A stretch of DNA of 64,000 bases from Lachnospiraceae bacterium (GCA_017556805.1 JAFYMC010000028.1:62001-126000), one strand, 5' to 3'; shown: positions 45,628-54,474, numbered from the stretch's first letter. Program-made: numbers and translations. The notes: a model not told the origin generated them from the letters alone.

Positions 45628-46101
45628 CTATTCAATAAATCTTGTAATATTTTCTTCATTCAAAGTAAAATCGTAATAATTCAAATCCTCACGGAAGGTC
45701 CAGCCTACCTTGCGCCAGAACTTATTGCCGCCCCGGTTACTCTTAAAGGCAATGAGAGATACCTTATTGATTCCCTCCTCCTGTAGCTTCTGCATGGCAA
45801 AGGCCGCCATCTTCTTTCCGATTCCGTGCTTTCTGTGGGTAATCTTTACACATACATGGTAGAAACAACCGCGTCTACCGTCATGTCCGCACAAAATTGC
45901 TCCGATAATCTCGTCCTGATCCACCGCAACCACACTGGTGGTCGGATTTCTCTTTAAAAACTTCTCAACACCCTCTCTGGAATCATCCATACTGCGGATG
46001 CCGAAGCCCTTTATCCCACACCACAAACGGTATACCTGGTCATAATCCTCCGGTACCATAACACGGAGTATGATATCGTTTCCCTTTTCCTTCTGCTCCA
46101 T
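45628..46101 (-). CDS. GNAT family N-acetyltransferase
   Basis: 157-aa acetyltransferase. The fold is recognised by an N-terminal ILRVMVPEDYDQVYRLW and the acetyl-CoA loop VKITHRKHGIGKKMAAFAMQKL (R/Q-x-x-G-x-G/A form), then IAFKSNRGGNKFWRKVGW, with a typical FW-x-x-x-GW end. It lies 13 bp upstream of argJ and is the first gene of that operon. A role in arginine metabolism is possible from context, but it does not look like a classical ArgA. I choose ATG 46101, which follows AGGTGA. Confidence 0.85.
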   Translation of the reverse strand: MEQKEKGNDIILRVMVPEDYDQVYRLWCGIKGFGIRSMDDSREGVEKFLKRNPTTSVVAVDQDEIIGAILCGHDGRRGCFYHVCVKITHRKHGIGKKMAAFAMQKLQEEGINKVSLIAFKSNRGGNKFWRKVGWTFREDLNYYDFTLNEENITRFIE

Positions 46102-46154
46102 CTCATTCACCTAAGCCAAAGACTCCGCCTGTGCTTCCTTTCTTTGATTTCATA

Positions 46155-46183
46155 ATTATACATCATCTTTGTATAATATGCAA
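46155..46183 (-). promoter_or_regulatory. promoter of the GNAT-argJBD operon with ARG-box-like site
   Basis: Minus-strand TTGCAT (46178-46183), 17-bp spacer and TATAAT (46155-46160). TGTATAATATGCA (46170-46182) overlaps the -35 and resembles ArgR-type boxes; the whole spacer is framed by ATTATAC/GTATAAT. Confidence 0.6.
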
Positions 46184-46191
46184 TACCCGAT

Positions 46192-46794
46192 TTATATTTT
46201 TTCTCCGGTCTTTAAATCTATGCCGTTTTCATACAATCTCTTATAGATTGCTGCCACCGGAAGTCCTACAATATTGAAGTAATCACCCTTGATTCCTTTA
46301 ATATGTACCGCAAAGATTCCCTGCACCGCATAGCTGCCGGCTTTATCCTCACCTTCCCTTGTATCCAGGTATTCTTCCACCTGACGGTCTGTCATGGCAT
46401 CCACCGATACCTCCGAACATTCCGCAAAGGAAATCGTACGACTCTCTCCCGTCTCTTCCTTTATAATAAGGGACACCCCCGTATACACCTGATGTACATC
46501 ATCCGCCAACATGGTAATCATCCGTTTTGCATCTTCCCTGTCCTTCGGCTTTCCGAGAATGTTCCCTTTATAAGCAACCACCGTATCCGCACCGATCACA
46601 AGCACCGGCCCCGTAAGGTCCTTTGCCACAGCCTCCGCCTTTCGTTTCGAAAGCTCCTTTACCAGCTCTGCAGGTTCCGTTACCGTCGTACTTTCATCGC
46701 AATCACTGACAATCACATCATAACTTGCCCCGATTCCCGCAAGAATCTCTTTTCTTCTCGGCGATCCGGACGCCAGAACAATACGATATTTCAT
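46192..46794 (-). CDS. maf: Maf family nucleotide pyrophosphatase
   Basis: 200-aa protein that hydrolyses non-canonical or canonical nucleoside triphosphates to monophosphates and is linked to septum control. Motifs are RIVLASGSPRRKEIL at the N-terminus (SPRR), VIGADTVV with the catalytic Asp, GKPKDREDAKRMI, and AGSYAVQGIFAVHIKGIKGDYFNIVGLP. Length is normal. It is transcribed alone; it ends 91 bp before the GNAT-arg start codon and begins 318 bp from argG on the other strand. Confidence 0.94.
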   Translation of the reverse strand: MKYRIVLASGSPRRKEILAGIGASYDVIVSDCDESTTVTEPAELVKELSKRKAEAVAKDLTGPVLVIGADTVVAYKGNILGKPKDREDAKRMITMLADDVHQVYTGVSLIIKEETGESRTISFAECSEVSVDAMTDRQVEEYLDTREGEDKAGSYAVQGIFAVHIKGIKGDYFNIVGLPVAAIYKRLYENGIDLKTGEKI

Positions 46795-46957
46795 ACAACA
46801 ACTCCTTTCGGCTACGGTTCATAACAACAAAAAGCAAATCGCCTACACATCCCAATCATTATAAGCCACAAAGCCGAGAAATACAAGTAATTTCTACTTT
46901 ATTATTATGATTTCCGTTCATGTCCTCTCCCACCTTTTTCATCTCATACATGTTTTC

Positions 46958-46972
46958 TGTATATTTATAACA
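46958..46972. promoter_or_regulatory. ARG-box-like site upstream of argG
   Basis: TGTATATTTATAACA, 19 bp upstream of the argG -35 and similar to the site in front of the argJBD operon. ArgR binding is inferred from this resemblance only. Confidence 0.35.
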
Positions 46973-46990
46973 CTTTTTTCATTTTCCCTC

Positions 46991-47019
46991 TTGACTAATC
47001 CGACGCTCGGTTGTATTAT
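46991..47019 (+). promoter_or_regulatory. promoter of argG
   Basis: TTGACT (46991-46996), 17-bp spacer and TATTAT (47014-47019); predicted start near 47026 with a leader of about 87 nt. The rest of the 318-bp interval between maf and argG holds the ARG-box-like site and nothing else I recognise. Confidence 0.8.
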
Positions 47020-47112
47020 GTGTGATAGTAGGAATGCGTAAATTGCATCGCAACGAAGCAATCCGTGATATCAATCTGTATAAACAATATGTACATAACA
47101 AGGAGGCACATT

Positions 47113-48330
47113 ATGAAAGAGAAAGTTATTTTAGCTTACTCCGGTGGTCTTGATACGACCGCTATCATCCCGTGGTTAAAGGAGAACTACGATTACGACG
47201 TTGTTTGCTGCTGTATCGACGTTGGACAGGAAAGCGAGCTTGACGGTCTTGAGGAGCGCGCAAAGTACTCCGGCGCAGAGAAGCTTTACATCCTTGACGT
47301 TGTAGACGAGTTCGTTGATGAGTATGCAATTCCGTGCGTAAAGGCCGGCGCTGTTTACGAGAACAGATACTTACTCGGTACTTCCATGGCTCGTCCGATT
47401 ATCGCAAAGAAGTTGGTTGAGATTGCAAAGAAGGAAGGCGCTACCGCAATTTGTCACGGTGCTACCGGTAAGGGTAACGATCAGGTACGTTTCGAGCTTG
47501 GTATTAAGGCTCTTGCTCCGGAATTAAAGATTATCGCTCCGTGGAGATGCAACGACACCTGGAAGATGTCCTCCCGTGAAGAAGAAATCGAATACTGCCA
47601 TGCACACGGCATCGATCTTCCGTTTGACGCAAGCCACAGCTACAGCCGTGACCGTAACCTCTGGCACATCAGCCATGAAGGTCTTGAGCTTGAGGACCCG
47701 GCAAATGCTCCGAACTATGACCATCTCTTAGTTCTCGGTGTTTCCCCGGAGAAGGCTCCGGATGAGGGCGAGACCATCTCCCTTTCCTTCGAAGCAGGTG
47801 CTCCGGTTGCATTAAACGGCAAGAAGATGAAGGCTTCCGATATTATCCGCGAGTTAAACAAGCTTGGCGGCAAGCACGGCGTAGGCATTGTTGATATCGT
47901 TGAGAACCGTGTGGTTGGTATGAAGTCCCGCGGTGTTTACGAGACTCCGGGCGGAACCATCCTCATGGCAGCTCACGAGCAGCTGGAGGAGTTAATCCTT
48001 GACCGTGATACCTTAGCATACAAGAAGGGCGTTGCAGACAAGTATGCAGATGTTGTATACGAAGGAAAGTGGTTCACCCCGCTTCGTGAGGCTCTTCAGG
48101 CATTCATCGAGTCCACTCAGAAGTATGTAACCGGTGAGGTTAAGGTGAAGCTCTACAAGGGCAACATCATCAAGCAGGGAACGACCTCTCCGTATTCCTT
48201 ATACAACGAGAGCATCGCATCCTTCACCACCGGTGATTTATATGATCATCACGATGCAGAAGGCTTCATCAATCTGTTCGGCCTTTCCTTAAAGGTTCGC
48301 GCAATGAAGATGAACAGCTTAGAGAAGTAA
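47113..48330 (+). CDS. argG: argininosuccinate synthase
   Basis: 405-aa enzyme joining citrulline and aspartate with ATP to form argininosuccinate. It starts [22 protein letters not shown] with the PP-loop motif SGGLDT, then has [15 protein letters not shown] and [18 protein letters not shown]. The ATG at 47113 follows AAGGAGG; 16 upstream codons of the longest frame are not part of the gene. No argH follows; a terminator does. Codon use is strongly biased, as in the cellobiose phosphorylase gene. Confidence 0.96.
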   Translation: MKEKVILAYSGGLDTTAIIPWLKENYDYDVVCCCIDVGQESELDGLEERAKYSGAEKLYILDVVDEFVDEYAIPCVKAGAVYENRYLLGTSMARPIIAKKLVEIAKKEGATAICHGATGKGNDQVRFELGIKALAPELKIIAPWRCNDTWKMSSREEEIEYCHAHGIDLPFDASHSYSRDRNLWHISHEGLELEDPANAPNYDHLLVLGVSPEKAPDEGETISLSFEAGAPVALNGKKMKASDIIRELNKLGGKHGVGIVDIVENRVVGMKSRGVYETPGGTILMAAHEQLEELILDRDTLAYKKGVADKYADVVYEGKWFTPLREALQAFIESTQKYVTGEVKVKLYKGNIIKQGTTSPYSLYNESIASFTTGDLYDHHDAEGFINLFGLSLKVRAMKMNSLEK

Positions 48331-48360
48331 AATGCGAGTTGACAAAGCGAGTATAGTAAA

Positions 48361-48398
48361 AGAGTTGCATGAAAACATTTCATGCAACTCTTTTTTTA
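48361..48398 (+). terminator. terminator of argG
   Basis: GAGTTGCATGAAA pairs with TTTCATGCAACTC around a 4-nt ACAT loop, followed by seven T. Confidence 0.92.
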
Positions 48399-48478
48399 TA
48401 CGAGTGCGTCCGCGACCGAGCGGCTACGCCGCGAGGTGAGGACAGAATCGCAACGCGACAGTCAACTCGTAGTATACT
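48399..48478. repeat. GC-rich inverted-repeat block between argG and lgt
   Basis: Convergent 3' region with nested hairpins GTCC...GGAC and GCGGC-TAC-GCCGC. The block ends with GTCAACTCG (48461-48469), the inverse of CGAGTTGAC at 48335-48343 just after the argG stop. Its CGTCCGCGA...AGCGG...GGCTA core recalls the 97-bp repeats near tRNA-Thr. Confidence 0.5.
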
Positions 48479-49813
48479 CTACTTCTTCTTCGCTTCTTTC
48501 GCTGCCTTTTTGGCAGCCTTGGCTTCCTCGTATTCTCTCTGCGCTTTTTCGTACTTTGCCAGGTCTTCTGCGTATTTTGCATCCTCTGCCGCAAACTTAG
48601 CTTCGCGCTCTGCTTTTTCCCTAAGCTTCTTTTGCTGTAACATCTGTTGTTTTCTCATACGATTATATTTATCCTTCTCGCGATCCTTCGGATTACCGAA
48701 TAACGCAATTGCAAGACAAAGTCCTACACTGAATAAACAGCATACAAAGACTACGAATTTTTCCTTTGCAGTAAACGGCGGTTCCTTTTCTTCCGCTCCG
48801 GTGGTTGTCACTTCCTGTTTACCCGCTTCGGACACACTTTCTTCTTTCTGTTCCGCAGTCCCCGCCTCCGTCTCGGCAGTCTCTGTTTCTCCTGACAGAT
48901 CCTCTTCCGTATCGAAGCTCACCGTCATGCTCTCCTGTACACTCTCTTCCGTTGCCAACGCTTCTATATGCGCTCCGCTAAAAGCCAGAGTCAATGCGAA
49001 TAGCACACCCGCACATACCGCGGTCTTTTTCCCTTTCGACTTCGATAAAAACAGTTTCCATACTGCTACAACAAACAATCCGATACTGATCCACTGGGAA
49101 GTAGAGAGTCCGAACAAGAATCCGCGAACCGCATCTCCTCTGAAAAACTCCAATATAAAACGTACTACAGGATAAATCAACATATAATAGAAAATCACCT
49201 TACCGTTTCCCTTTCCGATTTTAAATAAATGAAGCAAAATAAAGAAAATCACCAGATTACACGCAGCTTCGATTAACGGCACCGGAAGTCTCCGTACATC
49301 GTTTATCTCCGGAATCAAATCATTTCCGTGTACCACAAAGCCGAAACTGCTCTCCATACCGTAGCAGCAACCGCTTAAAAAGCAACCGATACGACCGAAC
49401 ACATGGAAGAGCGGAATACATACCGCATACAAATCAAAGGCAATCGGCCGTTCCACAAGCTTACTGTACTTGGTATAAATCAGAAGTCCCACGCAGGCTC
49501 CCAAAAAACCGCCGTAATATACCATGCCGCCGAAGCACATGCCCAAATAGGTCAATATCTGCTTCAAACTATAAGAAGATGCATTTTGAAACAATGCAAT
49601 CAATTTATTCGTATTTGTAATTCCAAACAAAATATGTCCGCCGATTAACAGAGACACACCAATCACTACCATCAACAGAATAACATCCTCGTAGGCTATT
49701 TCAAAACGCTTTGCCAGCTTGCAGCCCAGAAATGTACAAAGAAACAGCCCTACAATGGCACATATGCTGTATGTACCGATTTGTCTGCCCAAAACCTCAA
49801 AATACGGAAACAT
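48479..49813 (-). CDS. lgt: prolipoprotein diacylglyceryl transferase with C-terminal extension
   Basis: 444-aa membrane protein. Residues 1-265 form the Lgt domain, which transfers diacylglycerol from phosphatidylglycerol to the lipobox Cys; the signature is FGRIGCFLSGCCYG (about 139-152), and FLEFFRGDAVRG matches the later conserved block. A further hydrophobic segment (about 270-290), an acidic linker, another membrane helix (about 355-375) and a Lys/Ala/Glu-rich coiled coil (about 378-444) follow, none of which occur in typical Lgt. Several lipoproteins in this window would be substrates. A terminator-like hairpin lies just before its ribosome site. Confidence 0.88.
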   Translation of the reverse strand: MFPYFEVLGRQIGTYSICAIVGLFLCTFLGCKLAKRFEIAYEDVILLMVVIGVSLLIGGHILFGITNTNKLIALFQNASSYSLKQILTYLGMCFGGMVYYGGFLGACVGLLIYTKYSKLVERPIAFDLYAVCIPLFHVFGRIGCFLSGCCYGMESSFGFVVHGNDLIPEINDVRRLPVPLIEAACNLVIFFILLHLFKIGKGNGKVIFYYMLIYPVVRFILEFFRGDAVRGFLFGLSTSQWISIGLFVVAVWKLFLSKSKGKKTAVCAGVLFALTLAFSGAHIEALATEESVQESMTVSFDTEEDLSGETETAETEAGTAEQKEESVSEAGKQEVTTTGAEEKEPPFTAKEKFVVFVCCLFSVGLCLAIALFGNPKDREKDKYNRMRKQQMLQQKKLREKAEREAKFAAEDAKYAEDLAKYEKAQREYEEAKAAKKAAKEAKKK

Positions 49814-49825
49814 AACTCATCCTCC

Positions 49826-49884
49826 AAAAAAGAAAAAATCCATAGCACGGCATACCCCTAAAAGCGGTAGTAAACGCCGTGCTA
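49826..49884 (-). terminator. terminator/attenuator directly upstream of lgt
   Basis: Minus-strand TAGCACGGC/GCCGTGCTA (49843-49884) with inner TACC/GGTA pairing, then a U-rich tract ending 7 bp from the lgt ribosome site. It ends the DUF4190 message or controls entry into lgt. Confidence 0.7.
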
Positions 49885-49892
49885 CGGAATCC

Positions 49893-49918
49893 GTTTACAC
49901 TCAAACTATACTGTAAAC
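49893..49918. promoter_or_regulatory. inverted repeat between DUF4190 gene and lgt
   Basis: GTTTACA-N12-TGTAAAC, a 7-bp dyad with a TATAGT (minus strand) inside it that could be the -10 of an lgt promoter. The regulator is unknown. Confidence 0.35.
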
Positions 49919-49938
49919 CTCTGCACTATCCCTCAATC

Positions 49939-50253
49939 TTAGTAGAAAGAAGAAAGCTCATTCAGGCTGTCTGCTGCAGCACATGCTACGCAGCTAGCAC
50001 AAATCGTACAGGTAAGTACACCGATACCGGAAAATACAAGACCAACGATAGAAAGCACAAGACCTGCGGTAGCCATACCGGTCGGCTCGCCTGCTGCCTT
50101 TGCTGCCTTGCTTCCCTTAAGTGCGCATACTAAGCCAACGATAGCAAGAATTAATCCTAAAATGTTGATGAAGGAAAAGAAGGATAATAAAATTGCTACG
50201 ATGCCTAATACAAGACCTGCGATAGATAATCCCTTACCGTTATTGTTCTCCAT
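49939..50253 (-). CDS. DUF4190 family small membrane protein
   Basis: 104-aa protein starting MENNNGKGLSIAGLVLGIVAILLSF with two hydrophobic hairpin segments (about 9-42 and 60-92) separated by CALKGSKAAKAAGEPTGMATAGLVLSIVGLV, the DUF4190 pattern. Function unknown; members are common in Gram-positive membranes. It has an AGGAGGGC ribosome site and is monocistronic. Confidence 0.8.
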   Translation of the reverse strand: MENNNGKGLSIAGLVLGIVAILLSFFSFINILGLILAIVGLVCALKGSKAAKAAGEPTGMATAGLVLSIVGLVFSGIGVLTCTICASCVACAAADSLNELSSFY

Positions 50254-50335
50254 ACTCTGAAGCCCTCCTATGTTAAAAATTAAACTACTCTTTTATAGTA
50301 CCATATTCTAAAAATACCGTCAACATCTTTATGCA

Positions 50336-51244
50336 TTATTTTACAGATCTCCTTATAATTTCGTATAAATCCGGTGCAAATACACCCTTACGAAGCATTT
50401 CGATTTCCGCCCCGTACGGTGCAAGAGACTTCTCCTTCCCCTCCGGTTCCGCAGTCACATACGGCGTCTCCAAAATCTTCGGCACGTTTTCAAAATCCGG
50501 GAAATGCACGATTTTATTCAACGCATCGAAGCCGATTTCACCGAAACCGATATTCTCATGACGATCCTTGCCGGCCCCTTTCACATTCTTACTATCATTA
50601 ATATGGAATACCGCAATCTGCTCCTTACCCAGTACTTTATCGAACTGTGCTACTACGCCTTCAAAATCATTTACAATATCATAGCCCGCATCATTCACAT
50701 GACAGGTATCAAAACACACACGAAGCTTGTCGTTATAGGCCACTCCGTCATAAATCCGTGCCAGCTGCTCAAAGGTCTTTCCGGTTTCACTGCCCTTGCC
50801 CGCCATGGTCTCCAGCGCAATCCGTACCTTTGTCTCCGGTGTCAGCACTTCGTTCAGCCCCTTTACAATCTGGGCAATGCCGGCATCCTCTCCCGCATCC
50901 ACGTGAGAGCCCGGATGCAACACCAGCACATCACTTCCCATAGCCTCGGTACGCCTTATCTCCTCCCGTAAAAACTCCACTGCCAGCTCATACGTCTCCG
51001 GCTTTACAGAGTTGCCGAGATTAATAATATACGGCGCATGTACCACAAACTCCGACAAACCGTTTGCCTTCATCAGCTCCCAGCCCGCCTCGATATTTAA
51101 CTCCTCTATCGCCTTCCGTCTGGTATTCTGCGGTGCCCCCGTATATAACATAAACGTATTCGCTTTATAAGAAAGGGCCTCTTTGACCGACCCTAAAAAC
51201 ATCTCTTTTCCGCTCATCCCTACATGAGATCCGATTTTTAACAT
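50336..51244 (-). CDS. nfo: deoxyribonuclease IV (AP endonuclease family 2)
   Basis: 302-aa TIM-barrel endonuclease of base-excision repair that cuts 5' to abasic sites. Zn-binding motifs are visible in order: [86 protein letters not shown]. All His/Asp/Glu ligands expected for Nfo are there. The start has AAAGGAGATAAGCT upstream. Length is normal. Confidence 0.95.
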   Translation of the reverse strand: MLKIGSHVGMSGKEMFLGSVKEALSYKANTFMLYTGAPQNTRRKAIEELNIEAGWELMKANGLSEFVVHAPYIINLGNSVKPETYELAVEFLREEIRRTEAMGSDVLVLHPGSHVDAGEDAGIAQIVKGLNEVLTPETKVRIALETMAGKGSETGKTFEQLARIYDGVAYNDKLRVCFDTCHVNDAGYDIVNDFEGVVAQFDKVLGKEQIAVFHINDSKNVKGAGKDRHENIGFGEIGFDALNKIVHFPDFENVPKILETPYVTAEPEGKEKSLAPYGAEIEMLRKGVFAPDLYEIIRRSVK

Positions 51245-51367
51245 AGCTTATCTCCTTTCTCACTCCACTTAATATCGCCTTACCCTTCCATAGTAACACA
51301 CCCGGAAGCCTTTTGCAATCCGTCTTGCGTGCATTGCACACATTCCGTCAATCACATCCCGAAACAA

Positions 51368-51396
51368 AGAGGCTGCCGCGTCCTGCGACAACCTCT
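51368..51396 (-). terminator. terminator downstream of the FliD-like gene
   Basis: Minus-strand AGAGGTTGTCGC pairs with GCGGCAGCCTCT (two wobbles) around AGGAC, followed by TTTGTTTC. Confidence 0.65.
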
Positions 51397-51438
51397 CCTA
51401 TGTATCATCCTTATCTCTTATCTTTGATTTCCCATTAC

Positions 51439-52224
51439 TTAGAACAAGGAATCAAACAACGTGCCGGAGTTCATGGCATTGGTCGGATAATTATTGCCTC
51501 CTGCGGTATAGGCAGAAGCAGCCTTCGTTGCCTGAAGCTCTGCCGCACCCGCAAGTCCGGAAGCCTTTCTGGCCAGCTGACCGAGAGCGGAATTGGTTCC
51601 CTCAAAGAACTCCTGAAGCTCCGTCATATCCTTTGCACGGAATGCCTTCTCATCCAGAGCAAGACGTCCGTCCTTGTCTACGGAAATACCTACACCCGCA
51701 AGGTCGTCGGTATACTGACCGGTCACCTGGGTCAGCCACTGGGTCTTCTGCTGTACAGAGGAAGCCTCAATGGAACCTACCGATTCTAAGGTATCGTTAT
51801 AGGCAGACACAAAGGACTGTACCGATTTTACTAATGTATCGTAATCATAATCCGTACGGGTAGAAGTAGAACCGTCCTCGTTGGTATCCACAATCGTTTT
51901 CTTCTCGTAAAGAGAGGAAGAACCGGTCTTTACTGCAGCCAGCTTCATCGCCGCATTCTGCAGCGCCGTCGCGGAATCCTTCACCGTATTTAACTCCTTT
52001 GCGGTATCTACCGTATCGGAACTGGTCTTTACCTTATTCGTAATCTTATCCGTAGTATCGGTCTTTGTACTGCCGTCTGCGTTATACTTCTTGTAATAGG
52101 CCTTCAAAAGTCTGCCGTAGGTACCGTTCCGAATCTGGTTATACTCCCCGAGAAGTCCGGAAAAACCGGTCCCGGAACTGCTCATCCCACTGAACAGGGT
52201 ACTGGAATAATTAAAAAATGACAT
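51439..52224 (-). CDS. FliD-like (flagellar cap C-terminal-like) orphan protein
   Basis: 261-aa protein. The C-terminal half (LVKSVQSFVSAYNDTLESVGSI ... LAGVGISVDKDGRLALDEKAFRAKDMTELQEFFEGTNSALGQLARKASGL) resembles the C-terminal part of FliD and other hook-associated proteins: coiled start, GI-x-x-x-x-DG-x-L-x-LDE core, then helices. The N-terminus is Ser/Thr/Gly-rich, without a signal peptide. No other flagellar gene is in the window. I use ATG 52224, 9 nt from AAGGAGG. It may be a flagellar or secretion-related accessory; confidence in function is low. Confidence 0.5.
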   Translation of the reverse strand: MSFFNYSSTLFSGMSSSGTGFSGLLGEYNQIRNGTYGRLLKAYYKKYNADGSTKTDTTDKITNKVKTSSDTVDTAKELNTVKDSATALQNAAMKLAAVKTGSSSLYEKKTIVDTNEDGSTSTRTDYDYDTLVKSVQSFVSAYNDTLESVGSIEASSVQQKTQWLTQVTGQYTDDLAGVGISVDKDGRLALDEKAFRAKDMTELQEFFEGTNSALGQLARKASGLAGAAELQATKAASAYTAGGNNYPTNAMNSGTLFDSLF

Positions 52225-52354
52225 ATGCATCGCCCTCCTTGACTTCTGCTTAATCATTGGTACATCAAAAGACACTTTCCCTTATATCTATTATATCGTC
52301 ATTTTCCATGATTTGTAAAGAGGAAAAGCAATTTTTCTTAAAAAAACAAGTAAA

Positions 52355-52377
52355 AGAGAGCCTTCTAAAGACTCTCT
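52355..52377 (-). terminator. terminator of the 85-aa gene
   Basis: Minus-strand AGAGAGTCTT pairs with AAGGCTCTCT (one wobble), followed by TTTTACTTG. Confidence 0.65.
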
Positions 52378-52384
52378 CCTTCTC

Positions 52385-52642
52385 TTACTTTTGAATTAAC
52401 TTCCCTGCGCGTTCGTAATCCGCCTTTTTCACATATATGATATACTCTGTCATGGCATCCGTATTCTGACCATAGCTTCCGGTACGAACCCGGCTCCCGG
52501 TGGAAAACGATGACGAGCTCAGCCGGTTCACGGTTTTGACGGAGTAATCGATTCCTTCTCCCGCAAGAAGGGTACGCACCCGGGCCTGTTCGTTCAGGTC
52601 ATAAGTTACCGTTAATTCTTTTCTGTTGAATATCGTAATCAT
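52385..52642 (-). CDS. small conserved hypothetical protein
   Basis: 85-aa soluble protein: MITIFNRKELTVTYDLNEQARVRTLLAGEGIDY..., a Ser-rich loop, then MTEYIIYVKKADYERAGKLIQK. The alternation suggests a ferredoxin-like or DUF2007-like fold (small domains often called putative signal transducers), but similarity is weak. It has a GGGAGTAGAGTT ribosome site and its own terminator. Confidence 0.6.
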   Translation of the reverse strand: MITIFNRKELTVTYDLNEQARVRTLLAGEGIDYSVKTVNRLSSSSFSTGSRVRTGSYGQNTDAMTEYIIYVKKADYERAGKLIQK

Positions 52643-52682
52643 AACTCTACTCCCGTTTTACATTTATTCTTATATGTTTTCT

Positions 52683-52850
52683 TCAAATATCTGAGAAACG
52701 CTCTACTAACATATCTGCATGTTCTTTTATCATAAGTGTAACATCTGACTTTGTGTCTGTCAACATCACCTCATAACAAAGATTATACCAAAAGTCATAT
52801 TTCCTTTCAGGATACCACCTTTTCAATCCTTCATACAAGCATTCTCTCAT
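52683..52850 (-). CDS. possible small ORF or gene remnant (55 aa)
   Basis: An open frame of 55 residues starting MRECLYEGLKRWYPERK and ending HADMLVERFSDI. Its composition looks protein-like (Trp, Tyr, charged pairs), and it begins 34 bp after the 529-aa gene. There is no clear ribosome site, and a stop lies 3 codons upstream, so it may be the decayed end of a lost gene. Confidence 0.35.
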   Translation of the reverse strand: MRECLYEGLKRWYPERKYDFWYNLCYEVMLTDTKSDVTLMIKEHADMLVERFSDI

Positions 52851-52884
52851 TTTTGTCGATTATATAATAATCTAACAACCACAA

Positions 52885-54474
52885 TCAAGAAAATATACTA
52901 TACACTATGATTGTTATTAAATTAATAAGCCAGTGTCTTACTATCGCGCTCCTCAAATCCTCCGATTGGTTATATTCCATTTTTCTGGTTGCTTCCTTCA
53001 ATCCCCAAAAAAATCCCCCGAATATTATATAGAATAACATTACACACGCAAGGCAAAATAGATACCTCGCCCCTAAAGGTACTGTTCTCTTAGCCAAATC
53101 GCAAATAAATGAAAATGATTTCCAGTATAATATTCCAGAACTTATACTTGATACCAAAAAGTTCACTATTCTGATTTTTAGAAAAAACTTATGTGCAGTT
53201 GTGCCGGTAGTTACCAAAACATGTATCGCCGAAAAAACAGTAATCATCACCAATATTCTATCCATCAATCCAAATTCCTTTAGAAGCACACCTGCTCCCA
53301 CGGCACAAAAAAATGCAAATATCAACGTAAGAATATTTGTTCTCACTCCCGCGCTACATTCTTGCCCCATGCGCATATCGTTAAACATCTGCTGTGGGAA
53401 AACCTTTCCCGCAAATTTTTTCTCCAGCATATCCAATGGATACCGTTCATCATTCCTCCCATTCTTTACAATCTTTTCAACAGAATCAACACCTTTGTAC
53501 AAACGTTCCTTAATAAACTCATAGCAACACACATAGTATTGTAAAATAAAAATGACTTCATCAGATATCGGAATTGTTGAGTCCCATAACCGATCTTTAT
53601 ACCGATGCCATTCATCACTCCCCCGATATTCGTATTCCCTTTCCTGAATACATACCGCACGCCAAATTGCCGAACGTATTTTTCCAACGATTTCTTCAAT
53701 AGAATACCTATACTCACTATTCAGATATCTGTTCACAAATTTTTCATACACATTTTCTAATGTATTTGTATTGATAGAATTGTGCGTATATAAAGAAAAT
53801 GCAGAAGAAACACTGTGATAATAATCAAATGCCTTCGGTTCCACTGCACCCCTCCAAAGAGATGCCAACCCAGCTTCAACCTCTGTCTTCCGCTGTTTAG
53901 TCAAAAAATCATTGTCAATCGATTCACCATATGGTAAATCATATATCTTATACGCCTCAATATTTATCCTATATGTTGATAACATATATACCAGAGAGTT
54001 GATCCTTTCAATAGCGTCTCCTATTCTAATGTAACTATCAATATGCATACCACTTTTCCTATTAGTTCCTTCAAATGGAAACCACATACCAAGCACATAC
54101 TCTTTTTTTCCATTTTTATATGTTGCCCACGCCTTATAAATCGCCTCCTTAATCTCTGCAATTTTTTCTTCACAACGTTCTGCACCACGAAAGCTTAAAA
54201 AAGCATCTAAAAAATTTTGATATGCTTGTTCTTCGCGCCTCTCATAAATATATTCTTCAGTTTCTCGGATTTCCGCTTCAATTCTTTCAGTATCCCAACT
54301 GGATTTATTTAACGCGTATTTTTCATTGATATCTTTTGCATCAGCAGCAGAGATAGTCTCACCTTGTCCGTTTACCATACTCTGCGTGTTTTCAATTTTC
54401 TCTTTTTCGGTCCAACCATAAGGGCTTTCTCCCCTGTCATACATTTGACGCGCTCTTTCTTCATTTTTGTCCAT
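52885..54474 (-). CDS. hypothetical membrane protein (AT-rich island)
   Basis: 529-aa protein of no recognised family. Residues 1-360 are soluble and helix-rich, with many charged residues and the early segment ARQMYDRGESPYGWTEKEKIENTQSMV. The C-terminal part (about 375-529) has four to five membrane helices (ILTLIFAFFCAVGAGVLL, ILVMITVFSAIHVLV, YLFCLACVMLFYIIFGGFFWGL, HWLINLITIIVYSIF). I start it at ATG 54474, 9 nt from AGAGAGG. The DNA is clearly more AT-rich than flanking genes, suggesting acquisition. It is divergent from an XRE regulator. Confidence 0.65.
   Translation of the reverse strand: MDKNEERARQMYDRGESPYGWTEKEKIENTQSMVNGQGETISAADAKDINEKYALNKSSWDTERIEAEIRETEEYIYERREEQAYQNFLDAFLSFRGAERCEEKIAEIKEAIYKAWATYKNGKKEYVLGMWFPFEGTNRKSGMHIDSYIRIGDAIERINSLVYMLSTYRINIEAYKIYDLPYGESIDNDFLTKQRKTEVEAGLASLWRGAVEPKAFDYYHSVSSAFSLYTHNSINTNTLENVYEKFVNRYLNSEYRYSIEEIVGKIRSAIWRAVCIQEREYEYRGSDEWHRYKDRLWDSTIPISDEVIFILQYYVCCYEFIKERLYKGVDSVEKIVKNGRNDERYPLDMLEKKFAGKVFPQQMFNDMRMGQECSAGVRTNILTLIFAFFCAVGAGVLLKEFGLMDRILVMITVFSAIHVLVTTGTTAHKFFLKIRIVNFLVSSISSGILYWKSFSFICDLAKRTVPLGARYLFCLACVMLFYIIFGGFFWGLKEATRKMEYNQSEDLRSAIVRHWLINLITIIVYSIFS

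Noticed and set aside
48369-49175. 268-codon plus-strand open frame opposite the 3' half of lgt
   Set aside because: It mirrors the Lys/Ala/Glu-rich lgt tail, has a low-complexity Ser/Ala/Phe composition and no ribosome site; it is a shadow of lgt.
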